A stretch of 64,000 nucleotides of DNA from Candidatus Methanodesulfokora washburnensis (GCF_003947435.1 NZ_RCOS01000113.1:23711-87710), one strand, 5' to 3'; shown: positions 15,506 to 24,817, numbered from the stretch's first letter. Notes: generated by a model not told the origin, from the sequence alone. A program made the numbers and translations.

Positions 15506-16408
15506 TTGGAAAAAGAGGAGGAACTTAGATGCCCCAGATGTGGGAGTACTAATATAATAGAAGATCCTGATGCAGGTGAGCTAGTTTGCGCTGATTGTGG
15601 TCTTATAATATCTTCTGGCGTTCCCACAGAGAGAAAAGAATGGAGAGCTTTTGATTCAGATGAATACATAAAGAGAGCCCATACTGGGGCTCCGATATCT
15701 CCTACAAGACCAAGTTTTGGTCTGGATACAGGTTTTATTGGTCAGGATAGCGTGAGTAAAAAGTCCGCAAAAAGGTTTCAGAGAACAAAGAAGCATGTCA
15801 GTGACTCAAAGGAAAAGACAATAGAACCAGCCCTCATGAAGATAAAGGATGTTGCTGAGACATTGAACATACCGGAAGAGGCTGTGGAGGATGCCGCCAT
15901 GTTATATAGAATGGCTGCAGGAAAGGGATTAGTAAAGGGAAGGAGCATGGATGCGATGGTGGCTGCTGTGATCTATGCTGCATGTAGAAGGATGGAGATC
16001 CCAAGAACTCTTGAAAGCATAGCAGAATTTTTTGGACTCAAGGAGAAGGATGTGGGCAGAAGCTTCAGGTTTCTCTTCAGAAAACTAGGAATAAAAATAC
16101 CTCCTCCCAAGCCGGAGAAATTTGCTTATCATATATGCACTAAATTAGGTCTCTCAGAGGAGGTAGCAACCCAAGCAACGAGAATATTAAAGCTTGCGAG
16201 AAAGATGGGTGCTACAATGGGAAGAGAGCCCGTGGGTGTAGCCGCTGCTGCTGTTTATATGGCTTGCCAAGAGCAGGGGATTCACAGAACACAAAGAGAA
16301 CTAGCTCAAGCAGCTGGAGTTACTGAGGTCACTGTAAGGAACAGGTATAAGGAGCTTCTTGAGAGAATAAGACCTACTCTGAAGCAACAAAGCACTGAAG
16401 GGGAATGA
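15506..16408 (+). CDS. tfb: Transcription initiation factor IIB (TFB)
   Basis: Archaeal TFIIB homologue that bridges TBP at the promoter and RNA polymerase. The N-terminal zinc ribbon CPRC...CADC is followed by the B-reader/linker (RKEWRAFD) and two cyclin-like repeats, each with a recognisable MVAAVIYAACRR or GVAAAAVYMACQ segment. TTG 15506 has GAGGGGT five bases upstream and gives 300 residues. A longer frame from TTG 15455 would begin upstream of the expected transcript start. Autoregulation is suggested by the inverted repeat around its own BRE. Confidence 0.94.
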   Translation: MEKEEELRCPRCGSTNIIEDPDAGELVCADCGLIISSGVPTERKEWRAFDSDEYIKRAHTGAPISPTRPSFGLDTGFIGQDSVSKKSAKRFQRTKKHVSDSKEKTIEPALMKIKDVAETLNIPEEAVEDAAMLYRMAAGKGLVKGRSMDAMVAAVIYAACRRMEIPRTLESIAEFFGLKEKDVGRSFRFLFRKLGIKIPPPKPEKFAYHICTKLGLSEEVATQATRILKLARKMGATMGREPVGVAAAAVYMACQEQGIHRTQRELAQAAGVTEVTVRNRYKELLERIRPTLKQQSTEGE

Positions 16409-16755
16409 TATAGCCCGCCTAGGTTATTTAGTATGAATAGCTGCTATTCTTATGTAATTTTGAACTATCTATCTGTTTTTGGGCTGAGAATTAGGTTATA
16501 AAGGCCTTAGATTGCCTGAAAGAAGCTCTTTGAGATATACAGATACACCCCCTAAAGAGGATTAACATATTTAATCTGATCTTCGGATAGCAGTCAAGAA
16601 GTTGGCCTTAAAAGAAGTATTACAACAGGATAATTGAGCCAATGAGCATGAATAATTCACCCTTGTTCTGTTGTTTTTACCATTAATCATAAGGAGACGT
16701 TAACCGGTAAGCTTAAATTCCGACCTTAAACAACTGACAGGAGAAGGGAAGTTTT
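16409..16755. other. 347-bp intergenic region, no gene recognised
   Basis: Both strands contain only short frames (the longest I noticed is 39 codons on the minus strand) without family resemblance. A GCTTAAAT element at about 16711-16718 is a fair TATA box for aIF1 downstream. I saw no tRNA, clear C/D box pair or long inverted repeat. The base composition resembles other spacers here. Confidence 0.5.
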
Positions 16756-17076
16756 ATGGTTGAGGATAGGTGTCCTGTATGTGGTCTTCCTAAGGAATTA
16801 TGCGTTTGTGGAGAGATTAAGAGAGAAGAACAGAAGATAACAGTGAGATCAGAAAGAAGGAAGTATAGAAAGGAGGTTACATTAATAGAAGGCTTAAATC
16901 CTGGGGAGCTGGATATTAGATCGTTGTTAAAGGATATGAAGAGCAAGCTCGCATGCGGCGGTACATATAAGGAGAAAGAGAAGACCATAATACTTCAGGG
17001 AAATCATGTGAAAAAAGTCAAGCCGATGCTTATAAAGTGGGGGATCCCTCCGGAGAAGATAGAACTTCTAGGTTAA
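16756..17076 (+). CDS. Translation initiation factor aIF1 (SUI1)
   Basis: Small start-site selection factor of the 30S subunit. The protein has 106 residues: an N-terminal zinc-binding segment CPVCGLPKELCVCG, then the SUI1 fold with LACGGTYKEK and LQGNHVKKV. ATG 16756 is preceded by GGAGAAGGGA. The rpoP gene follows 30 bp downstream. Confidence 0.94.
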   Translation: MVEDRCPVCGLPKELCVCGEIKREEQKITVRSERRKYRKEVTLIEGLNPGELDIRSLLKDMKSKLACGGTYKEKEKTIILQGNHVKKVKPMLIKWGIPPEKIELLG

Positions 17077-17106
17077 GTTTTTAAATGGAACATTGAGGAT
17101 AGGCGT

Positions 17107-17250
17107 ATGTACGAGTGTATGAGATGTGGTTACGTTTTCTCGAAAAGCGAGATGGAGGAATTCTTTAAGGACTATAAGTGTCCTCGGTGTGGTTATAGAA
17201 TAATAAAGAAAGTGAGAAAGGAGGATATAAAAAGAGTGAAAGCCATTTGA
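17107..17250 (+). CDS. rpoP: DNA-directed RNA polymerase subunit P
   Basis: A 47-residue zinc-ribbon subunit equivalent to eukaryotic Rpb12. It has the pattern YECMRCGYVFS...YKCPRCGYRI, with two CxxC pairs 17 residues apart and a basic C-terminal tail, and starts at ATG 17107. It lies between aIF1 and signal peptidase; the stop TGA shares bases with a possible TTG start of the peptidase. Confidence 0.92.
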   Translation: MYECMRCGYVFSKSEMEEFFKDYKCPRCGYRIIKKVRKEDIKRVKAI

Positions 17251-17264
17251 AAAGGGGATTTTAC

Positions 17265-17765
17265 TTGAGCTCCCTCTACAGAAGAGCAGCAAAAGAGATA
17301 GTGTACATCATTTTAGTAGCTCTATTATTGCTAGTCCTTGTAGATTTTGGACTAAATTTAGTTTTTGGGGTTAAGTATCCGCTAGCTGTTGTTATGTCAG
17401 GATCTATGAAGCCCACACTTGAACCAGGGGATTTAATCCTGGTGCAAAAAGTGGATCCCATGAACCTTAAAGTAGGGGATATAATTGTCTTTGAAGTACC
17501 ATGGAGCAGCACGCCAATAGTCCACAGGGTAGTGGCGATAGAGGATGGTAAAATTTTCACTAAAGGTGACAACAATCTCTATCCAGATCCCGGCTACAGA
17601 TCCCCTGAGGATATCTATGGAAAGGTGATTGAGGTATCCGGTAATCCGTTTAGGATTCCTCTCGTAGGATATATACTTGCTTTTACACAGACTATCTATG
17701 GAAAGGCTATTTTAGTTGTCCTGCTGGCAATAATGGTTATAAGGGACATATACAGAAAGGAATAA
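17265..17765 (+). CDS. Signal peptidase I (archaeal/SEC11 type)
   Basis: Membrane-bound serine protease that removes signal peptides outside the cytoplasmic membrane. An N-terminal membrane segment (IILVALLLLVLV) is followed by MSGSMKPTLEPGD with the nucleophile Ser, PIVHRVV with the catalytic His that replaces Lys in the archaeal/ER form, and FTKGDNNLYPD with the Asp. A second hydrophobic segment closes the C-terminus. TTG 17265 has AGGGGA upstream; TTG 17247, overlapping the rpoP stop, would add six residues. Confidence 0.93.
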   Translation: MSSLYRRAAKEIVYIILVALLLLVLVDFGLNLVFGVKYPLAVVMSGSMKPTLEPGDLILVQKVDPMNLKVGDIIVFEVPWSSTPIVHRVVAIEDGKIFTKGDNNLYPDPGYRSPEDIYGKVIEVSGNPFRIPLVGYILAFTQTIYGKAILVVLLAIMVIRDIYRKE

Positions 17766-17809
17766 GGATTATCATTAATCTGAAGGACAGAAAAAGAAAG
17801 ATGTTAAAG

Positions 17810-17882
17810 TGGGCCGGGTGGGACTCGAACCCACGGCCTCCGCCTCGTCAAGGCGGCGTCATAGCCGCTAGACTACCGGCCC
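17810..17882 (-). tRNA. tRNA-Val (anticodon GAC)
   Basis: Acceptor GGGCCGG/CCGGCCC with A73. Stem CCGCC/GGCGG encloses TTGACGA, anticodon GAC. T loop TTCGAGT. No intron. Confidence 0.96.
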
Positions 17883-17896
17883 ATACCATATCACCG

Positions 17897-18133
17897 CTAT
17901 CTAAATAAATTTTCCTCCTTAGCAAGGGTATATATATCTGTTATTGATTGAACTAATCTTGTTATAGTATTGAACATAGCCCTTGCTTTTGTTATCTCAT
18001 CTGCGCTGAATTTCACCAAGAGAGTGTCATCTGTCCTCTCAAATAAGATATCCTTATAATCAGGCTTGAGCGAGAGCGTTATCAAATTCAGAAATTCCTT
18101 ATCTCCCCTAAGCCTTATCTCTATCTCTATCAA
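17897..18133 (-). CDS. pcc1: KEOPS complex subunit Pcc1
   Basis: A 78-residue dimerisation subunit of the KEOPS complex, which makes t6A37 in ANN-decoding tRNAs. The small alpha/beta fold ends in the RAMFNTITRLVQSI helix resembling Pcc1 ARAMxNSxLR. It is the last gene of the exosome superoperon, the standard archaeal position, and overlaps the Brix gene by 26 bp. The short sequence makes homology moderate, but context is strong. Confidence 0.8.
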   Translation of the reverse strand: MIEIEIRLRGDKEFLNLITLSLKPDYKDILFERTDDTLLVKFSADEITKARAMFNTITRLVQSITDIYTLAKEENLFR

Positions 18134-18677
18134 ATAAATATGCCACCCCTTTTATGTATATTCTGGGTCCCAGCTCCTCCACTGGATCCGTCAAAAAGAA
18201 GCTTATTGCCGGTCTTTTATTTAGATGAACAAACAACACAACATCTGAGTCCACTTTCCCGAGCTCTTCTGTCTTTATGGGACACTCGAGCACTGATATG
18301 CCCATCCCCTCTCCTAATAAATTTGACAGCTCCTTCATATTATCATCAGAAAAAGCTATCTCAATTGTCTCCACTTTTGGAACCCTTTTTTCTGTAATCT
18401 CTCTTCTTAAAGCAACCCCAGAAAACAGAATTGATCTTGGATTGGGTTCCGGCGGAGTCTTTGCGACATCGAAAAATCTCATTCTAGACGGATTCCCTTT
18501 TATCTGATCTATTATGACAAGTTTAGATGCACCAAGCCTTATGGCCCTCTCGGACAGGTCGATTATAGAGCTTTTTCCTCTGTTTACCTTTATAGCTCCA
18601 GGAATAACTCTGCACAAGTCCTTTATAAAGGATCTAGTTCTCTGAGATGGATATCTTGATGTGGTGAATATAATCAA
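18108..18677 (-). CDS. Brix/IMP4-domain rRNA-binding protein
   Basis: Archaeal homologue of the IMP4 ribosome biogenesis factor, 189 residues. It begins MIIFTTSRYPSQRTRSF, matching the conserved Brix start (TSR-P...RT), and contains RAIRLGASKLVII and GPRIYI near the end. It probably helps pre-rRNA folding. Six bases separate it from L37Ae. Confidence 0.9.
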   Translation of the reverse strand: MIIFTTSRYPSQRTRSFIKDLCRVIPGAIKVNRGKSSIIDLSERAIRLGASKLVIIDQIKGNPSRMRFFDVAKTPPEPNPRSILFSGVALRREITEKRVPKVETIEIAFSDDNMKELSNLLGEGMGISVLECPIKTEELGKVDSDVVLFVHLNKRPAISFFLTDPVEELGPRIYIKGVAYLFDRDRDKA

Positions 18678-18683
18678 GTAGGA

Positions 18684-18932
18684 TCACTGCTGTAGCGCTG
18701 ATTCTGCATGAGTCGCTATAGAGGTTTCCGGTTCCCAAGCACCTCCTGTGAACTCAAAACCACATTTTCTGCATCTCCAAACGCCAACAAACACTCTTTT
18801 GACAGCCAAAGCTCCACAGTTGGGGCATTTATACACTGCCTTACTTTTCATTAAGACCTGCTCAGCTCTTCTTCTCACTCTGTATCCATACTTAACGGAC
18901 GATATCTTTGATCTAGGCGGTCTCTTGACCAA
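18684..18932 (-). CDS. rpl37ae: Ribosomal protein L37Ae
   Basis: Large-subunit zinc-finger protein (L43e), 82 residues. The signature is YKCPNCG...WRCRKCGFEFTGGAWEP. TTG 18932 overlaps the Rrp42 3' end by 20 bp, with GAGGTG about 11 bases upstream. Member of the exosome superoperon. Confidence 0.94.
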   Translation of the reverse strand: MVKRPPRSKISSVKYGYRVRRRAEQVLMKSKAVYKCPNCGALAVKRVFVGVWRCRKCGFEFTGGAWEPETSIATHAESALQQ

Positions 18933-19707
18933 CTCTTAACACCTCCTCAAGCACAGACATCAACTCCTTCCTCTTCTCCCTGGCAATCTCATACATCTTT
19001 TTAATCTCAACGTCTCTAAAGAACCCCTTTCTTAATTGTATAGAACATATTCTCCCTTGCCCATCTATGGCCATCGTGATCATCGCATCGGATGCTATTT
19101 CTTCGTCTAGATTAGGATCTAGGAGTATGTAGTCCCCTATCTTAACAAATGTGAAGTTCATCACCGGATCGCTAACCGGAACTGAAATCTGCTCGTTCAT
19201 CACCGCTGGTGTTCCATCTGAGCTCAAGCTTACCTTTGGGATTTTAGATTTGGCGAGCGCTATCACAGTAGCTAGCGTGAGAGCATCCGCTAAGTTGCCC
19301 TTGTGATCCAATACATACATGTCCAGAAATAAAAGATACACAAGCTTTCCTGGAACTATTACTAATTTATCTAAGTCAACATATTTGGAGCTCCTTAAAG
19401 CTCTATCCACTATTCTAGCTAGCTCTATTGAGTTCTCATCTGGAGGACCTGGTTCAAAGCTTGGCGATGCAAGCGGAAGCAACTCTACATTAGAGACCAT
19501 TACTCCCTTTTCTGGGGTGTCAGGAAACGGCTCTCCTATATCTGCGCTTACCCCAACCAGAACCTTAGTTCCGCCCAACGAAAGCCAAGCCTCCCCGCAG
19601 GATTTGGTGTAAGATCCTGGTCTTACCTCTATTTCTCTCATTTCATAAAAGGATCTTCCATCAACCCTCTTTCCATTTTTCAATTCCTTCAGCATATATT
19701 CCTTCAT
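18913..19707 (-). CDS. rrp42: Exosome subunit Rrp42
   Basis: Non-catalytic RNase PH-fold subunit that alternates with Rrp41 in the hexameric ring. KRVDGRSFYEMR near the start, GGTKVLVGV, and the PVSDPVMNFTFV block identify it. The start is uncertain: ATG 19707 gives 264 residues and the usual N-terminal helix; in-frame TTG codons at 19755 and 19776 would overlap Rrp41 by 26-47 bp. It follows Rrp41 in the operon. Confidence 0.93.
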   Translation of the reverse strand: MKEYMLKELKNGKRVDGRSFYEMREIEVRPGSYTKSCGEAWLSLGGTKVLVGVSADIGEPFPDTPEKGVMVSNVELLPLASPSFEPGPPDENSIELARIVDRALRSSKYVDLDKLVIVPGKLVYLLFLDMYVLDHKGNLADALTLATVIALAKSKIPKVSLSSDGTPAVMNEQISVPVSDPVMNFTFVKIGDYILLDPNLDEEIASDAMITMAIDGQGRICSIQLRKGFFRDVEIKKMYEIAREKRKELMSVLEEVLRVGQETA

Positions 19708-19729
19708 CAGAGATGAACCTATGCTTTCT

Positions 19730-20491
19730 TCATACAGTTTGACCCCCTCCCACAACTTTTCTTTCCACGAACACAAAAGGCCTTCTCAGAGCCTCTTTTT
19801 GTAACTCATACACGAGTTCACAGCAGGACATACCGAGAGATAATGCCTCATTGAATTGGGATTCGTCCATCGGACCATCCATTTGCAGTAAAGTTATCAC
19901 TCTGTCCTCGAACATCACAGCTATAGGCATGTCAGCATCTCCCCACATGTCCTCATCATGTCCAGGATCCACAACAATGACATCGCCTATTTTCCCTATA
20001 GAGCAAGCAGCAACAAGCCCCCTCATCGCTATTCCAGCCTCTGCTAATGCTAAAGAGGCTGCTGTTATTCCAGCCACTCTAGTGCCAGCATCTGATCTGA
20101 GGACTTCAACAAATATATCTATCGCCGCTCCTGGATACTTCTCGACGAAAATAGCCTGTTCTAGTGCGTTTCTTATAACTTTTGATAGCTCAATGCTCCT
20201 TCTGTCCGGCCCAGGCTTTCTCCTCTCCGGTGTGGAGAAGGGGGCCATGTTGTATCTAACTCTCACTAGGGCTCTGTCCGGCAAAGCCATGTGTTTTGGA
20301 TGCACTTCTCTCGGCCCAAATATTGCTGCAAGTATTCTGTTTCCTCCCCATTCAACTAGAGCTGAGCCATCAGCTCTATCAAGCACTCCAACTTCCATTT
20401 TTATCGGTCTCATCTCCCTCGGTCTTCTGCCATCAGTTCTAAGACCATTCTCATCTATCAGCTTCTCAGGCCTTCTCTCAACGTACAACAT
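19730..20491 (-). CDS. rrp41: Exosome subunit Rrp41 (catalytic)
   Basis: Phosphorolytic 3'-5' exoribonuclease subunit, 253 residues. RTDGRRPREMRP, ERRKPGPDRRSIELS with the RNA-binding arginines, RSDAGTRVAGITAASLALA, and GHDEDMWGDADMPIA with the phosphate/metal-site acidic residues show an active subunit. ATG 20491 overlaps the Rrp4 stop. Confidence 0.95.
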   Translation of the reverse strand: MLYVERRPEKLIDENGLRTDGRRPREMRPIKMEVGVLDRADGSALVEWGGNRILAAIFGPREVHPKHMALPDRALVRVRYNMAPFSTPERRKPGPDRRSIELSKVIRNALEQAIFVEKYPGAAIDIFVEVLRSDAGTRVAGITAASLALAEAGIAMRGLVAACSIGKIGDVIVVDPGHDEDMWGDADMPIAVMFEDRVITLLQMDGPMDESQFNEALSLGMSCCELVYELQKEALRRPFVFVERKVVGGGQTV

Positions 20492-21162
20492 CAGGAACCA
20501 CCTGCTAAAATCGTATCTAATAGTTTTGATATTCTATCGCTTAGACCTGATATGTGGGATTCCTCCTGTATCACCTCAAGCGCCCTCATTATCGCCATAA
20601 GACTCCTGTGATCCCTTGGCTTCACCACAACAAATCCGTTCTGAGCAACCAGTATCTCGCTCCCAGTTTTGCTCGAAAGTATGTTTAACATGGAACCTCT
20701 CCTCCCTATAACCCTCGGAACCTTAGCTGGATCTATTTCCAGTAAAACACAACCCGATATCTTGCCCAAACCCTCAAATTCTAGCGTTAAGAGTGGGCTT
20801 GACATTCCATCAAAAGCCTTCACCTTGGCTAGTATGACATCGCCTACCTCAAGACCCAATTTGTTGTTTCTTGGCGGGACTATTACAGCAGTGAATGGAG
20901 AATTTATATCGACAAGTATAGTTCCCCCGGATATCTTTTCTATTTTTCCAACGACTAAATCATTCACTTTTGGAATATAAGCTGATGCAAGTGGAATTAC
21001 ATCCACTTTATTGCCCTCTAAAGATGCCAAACCCAGAAGAGCCGATCTCAAGAAGCCCTCCTTGTCGATATACACATTATCTCCTGGTGTCATCCCTTTT
21101 GCAATTTTTTGCCCGGGAATCACAATTTCCCTATCCTTAACATAGACTTCAGATCTGTTCAA
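20491..21162 (-). CDS. rrp4: Exosome cap subunit Rrp4
   Basis: S1 and KH domain RNA-binding cap of the exosome. The protein begins NRSEVYVKDREIVIPGQKI, has an S1 domain in the middle (VVGKIEKISGGTILVDI) and a KH-like C-terminus (VPRVIGRRGSMLNIL). TTG 21162 overlaps the SBDS stop as TTGA and gives 223 residues; a longer open frame to 21267 reads through the SBDS 3' end and does not resemble Rrp4. Confidence 0.93.
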   Translation of the reverse strand: MNRSEVYVKDREIVIPGQKIAKGMTPGDNVYIDKEGFLRSALLGLASLEGNKVDVIPLASAYIPKVNDLVVGKIEKISGGTILVDINSPFTAVIVPPRNNKLGLEVGDVILAKVKAFDGMSSPLLTLEFEGLGKISGCVLLEIDPAKVPRVIGRRGSMLNILSSKTGSEILVAQNGFVVVKPRDHRSLMAIMRALEVIQEESHISGLSDRISKLLDTILAGGS

Positions 21163-21833
21163 AGCTCCACTCTCCCCCCTATTTTTCCAATCCTCTCTGT
21201 TACAAGCATCTGAGCACCAACTGGTATCTCCACATGAAAACTGACAGTTGATCCATCTTCGGACCACTTTTCTGATAGTATATCTCCCTGTCCCTTGAGG
21301 AAACCTCTGACCTCTGACCAGCTTGAAGCTGGCACTATAACTTTTATTTTAATCTTAGAACTTTTTAATGGAAGATACTTTCTTATTTGTTCAACTACAT
21401 CCTTAACCTGTCTTTCTGGTTCCTTAAATGGATCTATTTTTGCCTTGGACTCTTTTATTGCACTTATTATTCTCTGAAGAGAATGAGGCGCATTTGTATT
21501 TGGATCTACATAATTCTTCTGTATAAAGCTTGCTATCCAGTTCATCTTCTCCTCCTGCAGCTTTTTCCTTCTCTCAGCAGTTATCTGGACCTCCCCCTCC
21601 CTTATTATTATCTCAGCTATTTTATATATGTCAGTAGTACCAAAAACAGAATTAAGATCAGATTTTGAGGCTTTCTGTCCCTTCTTGAAGTCGGTAAATA
21701 CCTCCTCCAGAGCTATCACATCGCTTATCGGGATCTTCTTTCCCTCGAGCAGCTGGTATGCCTTATCTGCATTTACCACTATTTCGAATTTTTTCCCTCC
21801 TTTTTCCAGCCTAGCAAGCACTGTTTCAGTCAT
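21159..21833 (-). CDS. Ribosome maturation protein SBDS/SDO1
   Basis: Factor that acts with EF-2-like GTPase in release of aIF6 from the large subunit. The protein has 224 residues with the SBDS N-terminal domain (FEIVVNADKAYQLLEGK, FTDFKKGQKAS) and the central helical domain (NYVDPNTNAPHS, RIISAIKES). It overlaps Rrp4 by 4 bp. Its functional target aIF6 is at 57556-58227. Confidence 0.94.
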   Translation of the reverse strand: MTETVLARLEKGGKKFEIVVNADKAYQLLEGKKIPISDVIALEEVFTDFKKGQKASKSDLNSVFGTTDIYKIAEIIIREGEVQITAERRKKLQEEKMNWIASFIQKNYVDPNTNAPHSLQRIISAIKESKAKIDPFKEPERQVKDVVEQIRKYLPLKSSKIKIKVIVPASSWSEVRGFLKGQGDILSEKWSEDGSTVSFHVEIPVGAQMLVTERIGKIGGRVEL

Positions 21834-21845
21834 GTTATCTTCCCC

Positions 21846-22586
21846 TTAAGAGGGCTTCTCCTCTCTTGGAAGCTTGTTTATTATCCTCTGTATTTCCTCC
21901 TTTGTAAGGAGCCGGAACTCCTTCGTTTTTGTGTCTATAACAGCCATCTCAACTGTGTTTTCATTTATAGGCTCCTCCTGTCCCTTTGCTGCAGCAGATA
22001 CAGCAAGAACTAGAGCTTCCTCAAGCGACATATCCGGCTTGTATCCATCTCTGAGGTAATCGTTCACCTTATCTGAATTCATGCCTGCTGCATAAGCTTC
22101 ATAACTGTAAAATGCTCCACCAGGATGTGTTATGTAAAGCTCGGGCTGATCGTCAACCCCTCCAAATATCATCATGACACCAAATGGTCTGAGACCAGCA
22201 TACTGGGTATACTGCTGCTTAAACATGGCTATCCTCTTTGCTAAGTTCTTCACAGTTATAGGTTCTCCGTATATTAGTTTATTGTATTGTGCCTCCTGTC
22301 TGCTTCTGTCTATGAGCATTAAGCCGTCTCCTACAAGCCCTGCAGCTATAGCACCTATGTGCTTGTCTATCTGGTGTATTTTTGTTGGTGGTTCGGCTAA
22401 AGGCGAGACATATTTCTTCACAGCAAGAAGTACTACACCCTCCTTGGACTTAACTCCCAGCGCTAATGCAGCTCTTTTTGTCGCAGCTAGAGCATATTCC
22501 ACCTGAAGAAGCCTACCATCCGGACTGAAGACGGTTATAGCCCGATCATATCCCCGAGAAAGTTGTGGAAATACCAAACTTCTCAC
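21846..22586 (-). CDS. psmA: Proteasome subunit alpha
   Basis: Outer-ring subunit of the 20S proteasome, 246 residues. RGYDRAITVFSPDGRLLQVEYA is the alpha-type N-terminal helix, and the long insertion before YTQYAGLRPFGV is typical. A TATA-like CTTTATAAG at 22610-22618 predicts transcription starting at about 22587, so GTG 22586 may be leaderless; TTG 22577, with GGTGA upstream, is an alternative. An internal promoter inside the exosome operon is therefore likely. Confidence 0.95.
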   Translation of the reverse strand: MRSLVFPQLSRGYDRAITVFSPDGRLLQVEYALAATKRAALALGVKSKEGVVLLAVKKYVSPLAEPPTKIHQIDKHIGAIAAGLVGDGLMLIDRSRQEAQYNKLIYGEPITVKNLAKRIAMFKQQYTQYAGLRPFGVMMIFGGVDDQPELYITHPGGAFYSYEAYAAGMNSDKVNDYLRDGYKPDMSLEEALVLAVSAAAKGQEEPINENTVEMAVIDTKTKEFRLLTKEEIQRIINKLPREEKPS

Positions 22587-22647
22587 CTATCTTTTGTTGT
22601 CGCAGAGGGCTTATAAAGAGTTTATTTTTTATATATCAGCTAAAATA

Positions 22648-23046
22648 TTATATTATATTAGGCTTTCCCTCCCTATTTAAAACCTCCCTTATCTTCCTCA
22701 AAGACCCGGAGATCGAGAGGATCCGCAAGTAGCCCTGGGCCTCCGGGAGACATGTTACTAAAAGGAAGATTACATCACTATATGACTTATTAGTACATTT
22801 TATAACTCCATATGACCCATTAAAATACATAACTTTAAAATCGATTGTTGAACCGCACACAACACCGTACATCTTGCTTCTTGCTTTCCTCAGAAGATCA
22901 GATAGATCTCCCTGAAATTCTGGCTCCACCTTGAAGAGAATGTACCTCCTTCTATCCTTTACTCCAATGGGTATCTTAGGCTTTAACTTTTTTCTTCTCA
23001 ATCTGGACCATAACATACTTAGCCACCTTAATATCCTAAACTTCAA
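22648..23046 (-). CDS. rnp2: Ribonuclease P protein component 2 (Pop5)
   Basis: RNase P protein that pairs with Rnp3 to activate the catalytic RNA. The 132 residues contain RRYILFKVEPE, a GVIKCTNKSYSDVIFLL segment and ISGSLRKIRE, matching Pop5. A basic N-terminal extension is present. It overlaps Rnp3 by 11 bp. Rnp4 is elsewhere in the window (53072-53401). Confidence 0.9.
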   Translation of the reverse strand: MKFRILRWLSMLWSRLRRKKLKPKIPIGVKDRRRYILFKVEPEFQGDLSDLLRKARSKMYGVVCGSTIDFKVMYFNGSYGVIKCTNKSYSDVIFLLVTCLPEAQGYLRILSISGSLRKIREVLNREGKPNII

Positions 23047-23707
23047 CCTTTTTCACACCCTTGTCAAGCAGATTTCTCCTCTCCAAAGCGTGATATGGAT
23101 AAGTGCTCACCGAGCAGACCCACCTATCCAAACTACCTCCTAGTAAAGAGTATGCCACAGAATAAGAAGCTATTTTATCGAGAAGATGACCGCTAGGAGA
23201 TCTCATCCTTGTGATTATAACCGGGACCTTCCTGAAGAAAGCTATCTCTATTTCCCTCCTAATATTTCCAAGGTTTATACCTTTCTTTGCCATTGAAAGC
23301 AAATCTAAGAGAGGCACCTCCAAGAACCCTTTTTTCTCCTCCAGATAAACAGCACAGACATCATCAAATATCATATCAGGAACCTTTATCACAATAGAGT
23401 CTATTATCTTCGCTTTAGATGCCTCTCTGCACTCCACTAAGGAGTGAGGAACAGCTGAAAGATAATCCACTAGAGGTCTCAACTTTCTGGCAGTTTGCAT
23501 CCATTTACTTTCAGACGTGTCCACTTCTGCTGTTAAAATAATCTTCACATCATCTTGGAATGTTATATTCTTCTTATCTTCCTTGGACGATATGATAACA
23601 CCTATTGCAGCAAGACCAATTATTTTAGCTCTTTCAAGATCGTTTCTATAATTAAGAGCATCAGAGAACTTTAAATCAATGAACTCATTTGCCGGCAAGG
23701 AGATCAT
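23036..23707 (-). CDS. rnp3: Ribonuclease P protein component 3 (Rpp30)
   Basis: TIM-barrel-like RNase P protein, partner of Pop5. The protein has 223 residues. LERAKIIGLAAIGVII, DTSESKWMQTARKLRPLVDYLSAVP, and the REIEIAFFRKVPVIITRMRSP block with the Rpp30 helix-strand pattern support the assignment. It overlaps Rnp2 and the upstream COG1325 gene. Confidence 0.88.
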   Translation of the reverse strand: MISLPANEFIDLKFSDALNYRNDLERAKIIGLAAIGVIISSKEDKKNITFQDDVKIILTAEVDTSESKWMQTARKLRPLVDYLSAVPHSLVECREASKAKIIDSIVIKVPDMIFDDVCAVYLEEKKGFLEVPLLDLLSMAKKGINLGNIRREIEIAFFRKVPVIITRMRSPSGHLLDKIASYSVAYSLLGGSLDRWVCSVSTYPYHALERRNLLDKGVKKVEV

Positions 23708-24128
23708 CCAGCACTTCTGAGAGGAGATCTTTAACTGAGTATGGTTTATAATAGTGAATTATAAGTTTTACAGCTCCTCCGTATCCTCCTTTGAATAGCG
23801 ATAGATCTTTGAGAAGTAACTTCTGCTTATCAAATCTTATGTGCAACTTAGCACCCTCCAAATTTCTATCCAGCGAACTTGCTATTTCCTCTATCACTGA
23901 TCTTTCCATCCTACTTTTTATGGAGTTCCACTTGTCCTCAGCTTCTTTCCCCTCTATAGAGAGCAAAATCCTTTTTATTGTAAAGCCATGTTCCGAGTGC
24001 ACTTTCATTACAGTAAAATCTCTGTCCTCCTCTATTAAGTTCCTTATTATCGTCTGAGCAATATCCACTCTCTCTGTTGGATATGTAAGGAAGTCTACTT
24101 CCAGCCTCCTCACCTTAAGGCCCATCAA
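23685..24128 (-). CDS. COG1325 RNA-binding protein of the exosome operon
   Basis: A 147-residue member of the archaeal RNA-binding/exosome-associated family found in this operon. It begins [15 protein letters not shown], continues with [20 protein letters not shown], and has an [12 protein letters not shown] strand, as in family members. The exact role in RNA processing is unknown. It overlaps L15e by 4 bp and Rnp3 by 23 bp. Confidence 0.85.
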   Translation of the reverse strand: MMGLKVRRLEVDFLTYPTERVDIAQTIIRNLIEEDRDFTVMKVHSEHGFTIKRILLSIEGKEAEDKWNSIKSRMERSVIEEIASSLDRNLEGAKLHIRFDKQKLLLKDLSLFKGGYGGAVKLIIHYYKPYSVKDLLSEVLDDLLAGK

Positions 24129-24718
24129 AGTTTACTCCTTCTCTTCTTTTTCAATCTTTTAACATGAGGAGGTATTCCTCTACTTTTCCTAAGACCTCTC
24201 ATCTTTTTTCCAGCGCTTGTCAGACCTCTGAAAACTCTCCTCTTATTGGCTGGATTGAGAAGCCAGTTTAGGTCCTTGTCCGATTTAATAGCTGGGTTGT
24301 GTGGATCCACCATTATGACCTCATACCAGAAGTACTTTCCATCCTCGGCCACATAGTAGGAGTTCAGAACCTCCATATTTGGAAACTTTCTAGCAGCTCT
24401 CTCCTCTGCTATAAGCCTTATGCTCTTCGCTGGAGTTAGCTTTTCCACTCCCATTCCTGCTGGTTTTCTTCCTGCTCTAGGTCTTGGCTTTCTCCTCCCT
24501 CCTCTTCTTACCCTAACTCTTACCACTATAATTCCTTGTTTGGCCTTGTATCCAAGCTCCCTAGCCCTGTCCAGTCTAGTGGGTTTATCCACTCTGACAA
24601 CGGCGGGCTGTCTCCTCCATTCCACCAACCTAGCTCTCCAGAGTTTTACCAGCTCTGGATCCTTCTTTCTATTTCTCCATATGTACATCTCGTAGAACCT
24701 TGCTGGCAATTCCTTCAC
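24125..24718 (-). CDS. rpl15e: Ribosomal protein L15e
   Basis: First gene of the exosome superoperon; 197 residues. Signatures are [56 protein letters not shown] and the basic C-terminus. GTG 24718 lies about 27 bp downstream of a TTTTAAAT box (about 24743-24750), which fits a leaderless start; a longer open frame to 24811 has no support. Confidence 0.93.
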   Translation of the reverse strand: MKELPARFYEMYIWRNRKKDPELVKLWRARLVEWRRQPAVVRVDKPTRLDRARELGYKAKQGIIVVRVRVRRGGRRKPRPRAGRKPAGMGVEKLTPAKSIRLIAEERAARKFPNMEVLNSYYVAEDGKYFWYEVIMVDPHNPAIKSDKDLNWLLNPANKRRVFRGLTSAGKKMRGLRKSRGIPPHVKRLKKKRRSKL

Positions 24719-24817
24719 CTTGCTCGAGGAGCTCCTCTTGTGGGATTTAAAACCTAACTTTTTAATATATGTAGTTTTGCACATAAAGTATAAAAGGAAA
24801 GGTTGCTTCACTTTGAG

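Noticed and set aside
19851..20600. 249-codon plus-strand frame over rrp41
   Set aside because: Antisense to the catalytic exosome subunit; Ser/Pro/Thr-rich without domains.
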